In this document: piece after piece, positions 6,719 through 9,530 of the stretch | Numbering within the stretch: the first letter of the stretch is position 1 | How the letters are laid out: the number at the start of each line of letters is the position of its first letter | Notes under the pieces: generated by a model | Databases searched by the model: none | Told to the model about the DNA's origin: nothing | The model's input: only the letters and a program-made list of their open reading frames with translations | Source: Akkermansiaceae bacterium | GTDB taxonomy: Bacteria > Verrucomicrobiota > Verrucomicrobiia > Verrucomicrobiales > Akkermansiaceae | NCBI GenBank assembly: GCA_029287105.1 | Contig: JARFRT010000350.1 | Span: 1 to 9,530, forward strand | DNA: 9,530 nt | Reading direction: 5' to 3' | Made by a program: the position numbers and the translations under genes

Positions 6719-7588
6719 ATGGCAATTACCGCATCCGCAGTGCAAGAGCTCCGCAAGATCACCAACGCCGGAATGATGGCTTGTAAAAAAGCCCTCACCG
6801 AAACCGAAGGTGATGTCGAGGCCGCTGTCAAACTCCTCCGTGAAAAGGGTATCGTCAAATCCGCCGGTCGTTCCGACCGCGAAACATCCGAAGGCCTGAT
6901 CGCCACCCACGTCGCCGAAGACGGCAGCAGTGGCGTGCTCGTCGAAGTGAACTGCGAAACCGATTTCGTGGCTAAAAACGAAGCCTTCGGTGCCTTTGTA
7001 TCCGACATCACGAAAACCATCGCCAACTCCGACGCCAACGACACCGAGGCTGCGACCACCCTCTCCTACGGAGACGGCACGGTCCAGGACGCACTCGGCG
7101 CCAAGTTCTCCGAGCTTGGCGAGGTGATCAAGATCAAACAACTGGTCCGCTACACCGCCGCAGGCAATGGTGCCGTCGCCAGCTACATCCACATGGGTGG
7201 CAAGGTCGGCGTGCTTCTTGAACTCGGCGCTGAAAATGCAGACACCAAGGGAACCGACGGCTTCAAGGAGCTGTCCCGCGACATCTGCCTGCACATTGCA
7301 GCATCCAACCCGGCCGGCCTGACCCGCGACGACATCGACGCCTCGACCATCGAGGAGGAGAAGGAAATCAGCCGCAAGCAGCTCATCGCCGAAGGCAAAC
7401 CCGAGCAGATCATTGAAAAGATCCTCATTGGTAAGATCAACAAATTCTACTCCGAGTCCTGCCTTGTCGACCAGGCATTCGTCAAGGACGACAAAGTCAG
7501 CATCTCCGAACTGCTTGCCGCCAAGGGCAAAGAGCTCGGTGACACCCTGAGCATCGTCCGCTTCACACGCTTCAACATCGGGGCGTAG
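6719..7588 (+). CDS. tsf: Translation elongation factor Ts
   Basis: Guanine nucleotide exchange factor that releases GDP from EF-Tu during elongation; cytoplasmic, 289 residues, full length. The N-terminal UBA-like domain carries VQELRKITNAGMMACKKALTE (8-28), a slight variant of the usual T-G-A-G-M. The EF-Tu contact VNCETDFVAKNEAF (77-90) holds Asp82 and Phe83, equivalent to the E. coli residues that intrude into the EF-Tu nucleotide site. Two dimerisation subdomains follow, ending in LGDTLSIVRFTRF (273-285). The start is set by the family N-terminus MAITASAVQELR. It is the second gene after rpsB and is closed by a classical terminator at 7632-7669. As elsewhere in this window, no Shine-Dalgarno precedes the ATG. 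Confidence 0.98.
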   Translation: MAITASAVQELRKITNAGMMACKKALTETEGDVEAAVKLLREKGIVKSAGRSDRETSEGLIATHVAEDGSSGVLVEVNCETDFVAKNEAFGAFVSDITKTIANSDANDTEAATTLSYGDGTVQDALGAKFSELGEVIKIKQLVRYTAAGNGAVASYIHMGGKVGVLLELGAENADTKGTDGFKELSRDICLHIAASNPAGLTRDDIDASTIEEEKEISRKQLIAEGKPEQIIEKILIGKINKFYSESCLVDQAFVKDDKVSISELLAAKGKELGDTLSIVRFTRFNIGA

Positions 7589-7597
7589 CCCGGCGAA

Positions 7598-7613
7598 GAG
7601 GTTTTTCAACCTC
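7598..7613 (+). repeat. GAGGTT/AACCTC hairpin after tsf
   Basis: GAGGTT (7598-7603), loop TTTC, AACCTC (7608-7613), nine bases after the tsf stop. The same six-base arms form the hairpin after trpG at 3731-3745, with a different loop. No T-tract follows. It may be a recurring 3'-end element or a coincidence. Confidence 0.35.
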
Positions 7614-7631
7614 ACCCAACACTCCCACAAC

Positions 7632-7669
7632 CCGCCCCGCCACGATCCATTGTGGCGGGGCGGTTTTTT
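7632..7669 (+). terminator. Intrinsic terminator of the rpsB-tsf operon
   Basis: CCGCCCCGCCAC (7632-7643), loop GATCCATT, GTGGCGGGGCGG (7652-7663): a perfect 12-bp, very GC-rich stem followed at once by six T (7664-7669). This is a textbook Rho-independent terminator for plus-strand transcription, 43 bases after the tsf stop. On the minus strand no T-tract follows the stem, so it should not stop transcription from the convergent helicase gene. Confidence 0.93.
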
Positions 7670-7673
7670 GGGG

Positions 7674-7780
7674 GGCTGTTCACTGTGATCAACTCAAGTA
7701 GTGAGGAGCCTTCGCTCTTCGTCGGTTGTCACTTTCATCCACCCTCAAACAGCCGATGGGTGAAGGCCCATCGCTACGGG
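7674..7780. repeat. Non-coding nested inverted repeats, possible REP-like element
   Basis: The stretch between the tsf terminator and the helicase stop has no gene. Hairpin 1: GAGGAGC (7703-7709), loop CTTC, GCTCTTC (7714-7720), one G-T wobble. Hairpin 2: CGATGGG (7754-7760), loop TGAAGG, CCCATCG (7767-7773), seven perfect pairs. GGCTGTT (7674-7680) is inverted as AACAGCC (7748-7754). The reverse complement of 7696-7727 resembles 7749-7778: both share CCGA, then GAAGGC, then a CTAC ending. Two related hairpins in opposite orientation is the layout of REPIN-type or MITE-like remnants. The remaining bases to 7840 show nothing else. Confidence 0.4.
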
Positions 7781-7840
7781 TTTCTCGCCCGGAAATCTGA
7801 ATGGCTGATAACATAGAGCAGGTGCCAGCCCTCGCTCGCC

Positions 7841-9124
7841 TTACTTCCGCTTGCGGTAATCCGGCTTGCCCGTTTTTTTAGCCGCCTTTTTAGCCGGGCT
7901 ACGTCCGGATTTCTCATAGCGGTCACCTGAGTGGCGCCTTGGTTTCCTTTTCGGAAAACGATCACCCTTTTCCTCCTCGGGCGCGGGGACCTTGTAATTG
8001 AAATCATCCGCGTAGCGCTTGGCCAGGGTCTTGCCGATGTGGCGCTCAAGCTTCTTCAGCCGTTCCTCATCACTGGAGGTAAGGAAGGTCAGGGCACAGC
8101 CTTCATTGCCCGCCCGGCCGGTACGGCCGATGCGATGGATATAGTCGTCACTCTGCATCGGGAAATCAAAGTTAATCACGTGCGTCACATCCGGGATATC
8201 GAGACCGCGGGCGGCAATATCGGTCGCCACCAGCACCCGGATCTTACTCGCTTTAAAATCACGCAGTGTGCGCGTGCGATGATTCTGGGACCGGTCACTG
8301 TGGATCGCCTCGGCAGAGATGCCGGAACCGTTTAATGTCTTGGTGAGAGTATCGGCGTCCTCCCGCGTCTTCACAAAAGCAATCACGGAAAAGAACTGGT
8401 GATCCTCCAACAAGTGAATGAGCAGGTCGGCCTTGAGGTGCTGCTCCACAGGGTAGAGGAACTGCTTGACGGTTTCCGCCGGGTTACTGCGGTCCCCCAC
8501 CTCGATGGTAACGGGGTCCTTGAGTGTCTTCCGAGCCAAGCGCTCCACCTGCGGCGGTAATGTGGCGGAAAACAGGAGGCTCTGCCGGCGCTTCGGCAGG
8601 CTCGCCGTGATCGTTTCAATATCAGGCAAAAAACCCATGTCCAACATCCTGTCAGCCTCGTCCAGAATGAGGTGGGTCAGTTTGCCAAAGGAACCATGCC
8701 CGGCCTCCATCAACGCCATGAGACGGCCCGGGGTGGCGATGACGATATCGACATCGCTCTGGAGCTTTTCAATCTGGTGCCTCTCGCTGGCACCTCCGAT
8801 CACCATGGCAGTGCGGAGGTTGGTGTACTTTCCATAGGTGCGGATGCTCTGGTTGATCTGGGCGACCAACTCGCGGGTGGGTGCGATGATCAGCACGCGG
8901 GTGCCACGGGTCGACAACTCGTGCGATTTCTGGGACAGCTCCGAAAGCAGGGGCAGGGTGAATGCGGCGGTCTTGCCGGTGCCCGTCTGGGCCAGCCCGA
9001 TGACATCCTTCCCCTGGAGAATGGGCGGGATGGTTTTCGCCTGGATGGGCGTGGCCTGGGTGTAACCGGCATCCTCAATGGCTTGAAGAATACGCGTGTG
9101 AAGACCGAGTGACTGAAATGACAT
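7841..9124 (-). CDS. rhlE: DEAD-box ATP-dependent RNA helicase, RhlE type
   Basis: ATP-driven RNA unwinding enzyme of 427 residues, acting in ribosome assembly, RNA decay or cold response. All core motifs are intact: Q motif with Phe3 and TPIQ (25-28), motif I AQTGTGKT (45-52), Ia PTRELV (82-87), Ib TPGR (131-134), II DEAD (155-158), III SAT (186-188), IV FVKT (250-253), V ATDIAARGLDI (300-310) and VI HRIGRTGR (330-337). Beyond about residue 380 the tail is strongly basic (RFPKRKPRRHSGDRY, then KKAAKKTGKPDYRKRK) and probably binds RNA non-specifically. The opening MSFQSLGL and short basic tail without an extra folded domain fit the RhlE group, but assignment within DEAD-box helicases is approximate. 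It is convergent with tsf and starts 37 bases after the stop of the upstream sulfatase on the same strand, so it may be co-transcribed with it. No Shine-Dalgarno is visible before the ATG. Confidence 0.95.
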   Translation of the reverse strand: MSFQSLGLHTRILQAIEDAGYTQATPIQAKTIPPILQGKDVIGLAQTGTGKTAAFTLPLLSELSQKSHELSTRGTRVLIIAPTRELVAQINQSIRTYGKYTNLRTAMVIGGASERHQIEKLQSDVDIVIATPGRLMALMEAGHGSFGKLTHLILDEADRMLDMGFLPDIETITASLPKRRQSLLFSATLPPQVERLARKTLKDPVTIEVGDRSNPAETVKQFLYPVEQHLKADLLIHLLEDHQFFSVIAFVKTREDADTLTKTLNGSGISAEAIHSDRSQNHRTRTLRDFKASKIRVLVATDIAARGLDIPDVTHVINFDFPMQSDDYIHRIGRTGRAGNEGCALTFLTSSDEERLKKLERHIGKTLAKRYADDFNYKVPAPEEEKGDRFPKRKPRRHSGDRYEKSGRSPAKKAAKKTGKPDYRKRK

Positions 9125-9161
9125 ACCCGCTGCGTAGGGCGGAATCGGGAAACTTCAAGGA

Positions 9162-9489
9162 TTATCTCTCTGCCAGCCGCGGTGCCGAATACCCTTGCTT
9201 ACGGATTTTTTCCAGCAATTCCCCGAGTTCCTTCACCTTCTCGGGATGCTTCTCCGCAAGGTTGTCCCGCTGACCGATGTCCTCTCTCAGGTTGTAGAGC
9301 TCGACCGCTTGGCCGTCGTCCGCCTCATAACCGTGCTTTTTCTCCCAGCCGCCATGACGGCGCCCCCGGGCGTACCCGCTTGCCGTCGCCACCAGAAGCC
9401 AGTCGCGGTGGCGGATCGCATACTGGTTCTTGAACGTGTTGTGCACGTGCGTGTCACGCACCGACGCCACCGCACCCTTGATCAGGGGC
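9162..9489 (-). CDS. Sulfatase, C-terminal fragment (5' part missing at contig end)
   Basis: About 108 genomic residues remain, the C-terminal subdomain of a type I (formylglycine-dependent) sulfatase. Recognisable elements are AIRHRDWLLVAT, in which a strand carries the typical R.GDWLL-like pattern, then VELYNLREDIGQRDNLAEKHPEKVKELGELL, the family's usual LYNL..D..Q..NLA..HPE ending, and a final IRKQGYSAPRL. The catalytic C-x-P-x-R motif and the metal ligands lie upstream, outside the window, so substrate and activity cannot be judged. Verrucomicrobia and Planctomycetes carry many such enzymes for sulfated polysaccharides. An apparent ATG at 9506 is not real: it and the next codons come from sequencing adapter, giving the well-known false peptide MCIRDR. 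The true reading frame simply continues beyond 9489. Confidence 0.85.
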
Positions 9490-9530
9490 CTGTCTCTTAT
9501 ACACATCTGACGCTGCCGACGAATACCAAC
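9490..9530. other. Illumina Nextera adapter contamination at contig end
   Basis: Bases 9490-9508 are the reverse complement of the 19-bp Tn5 mosaic end used in Nextera libraries (CTGTCTCTTATACACATCT). Bases 9509-9522 (GACGCTGCCGACGA) are the rest of the read-1 transposase adapter. The final eight bases, 9523-9530, lie exactly where the i5 index would follow. None of this is genomic, and it does not indicate a native transposon. Confidence 0.97.

Noticed and set aside
6650..7630. Minus-strand open frame of 326 codons opposite tsf
   Set aside because: Antisense shadow of EF-Ts created by GC-rich codon use; it also runs through the rpsB-tsf terminator hairpin.
9162..9506. Complete small protein starting MCIRDR
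   Set aside because: The first residues are translated Nextera adapter. The genomic part is a truncated sulfatase.
9490..9508. Native Tn5 / IS50 mosaic end
   Set aside because: The mosaic end continues directly into the synthetic read-1 adapter and an eight-base index-sized tail, which only a sequencing library explains.
1..9530. CRISPR array, tRNA, rRNA or insertion sequence
   Set aside because: No regularly spaced direct repeats, no tRNA cloverleaf or rRNA-like stretch, and no transposase coding sequence was found on either strand.

Overview
The window looks like chromosomal DNA from a member of the Verrucomicrobia, or a close relative in the Planctomycetes-Verrucomicrobia-Chlamydiae group. 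The reasons are high-GC codon use, several proteins that read as verrucomicrobial (TrpE, S2, EF-Ts), a sulfatase, a short secreted Wza-like export protein, and the absence of a clear Shine-Dalgarno sequence before any gene. This assignment is inference; no 16S rRNA or other decisive marker is present. The far right end is not genomic: the last 41 bases are Illumina Nextera adapter plus an index-sized tail, so the window ends at an assembly contig end.

Layout. (1) Positions 1-1459, minus: most of a ClC chloride channel/antiporter, cut by the left edge just as a CBS domain begins. (2) 1460-1596: divergent intergenic region with a perfect 10-bp inverted repeat touching the ClC start codon. (3) 1597-5066, plus: trpE, trpG and an uncharacterised 426-residue ATP-grasp-like protein. 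A hairpin and a C-rich, G-poor tract separate trpE from trpG. (4) 5111-5716, minus: a secreted polysaccharide-export (Poly_export + SLBB) protein, convergent with the ATP-grasp-like gene. (5) 5717-5963: a 247-base divergent spacer holding the leader of the ribosomal operon. (6) 5964-7588, plus: rpsB and tsf, with a strong hairpin between them and a classical terminator after tsf. (7) 7670-7840: non-coding, with nested inverted repeats that resemble a dispersed REP-like element. (8) 7841-9124, minus: an RhlE-type DEAD-box RNA helicase. (9) 9162-9489, minus: the C-terminal end of a sulfatase, followed by adapter.

How the genes work together. TrpE and TrpG form anthranilate synthase, the committed step of tryptophan synthesis. 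S2 and EF-Ts are the conserved translation pair. The helicase probably acts in RNA or ribosome metabolism. The ClC protein, export protein and sulfatase are unrelated envelope or catabolic functions.

No exotic defence or mobile system is visible. The best leads are the 426-residue ATP-grasp-like protein, the inverted repeat in the clc-trpE spacer, the repeat element at 7674-7780, and the control signals between trpE and trpG and between rpsB and tsf. The adapter must be trimmed before the right-hand protein is used.
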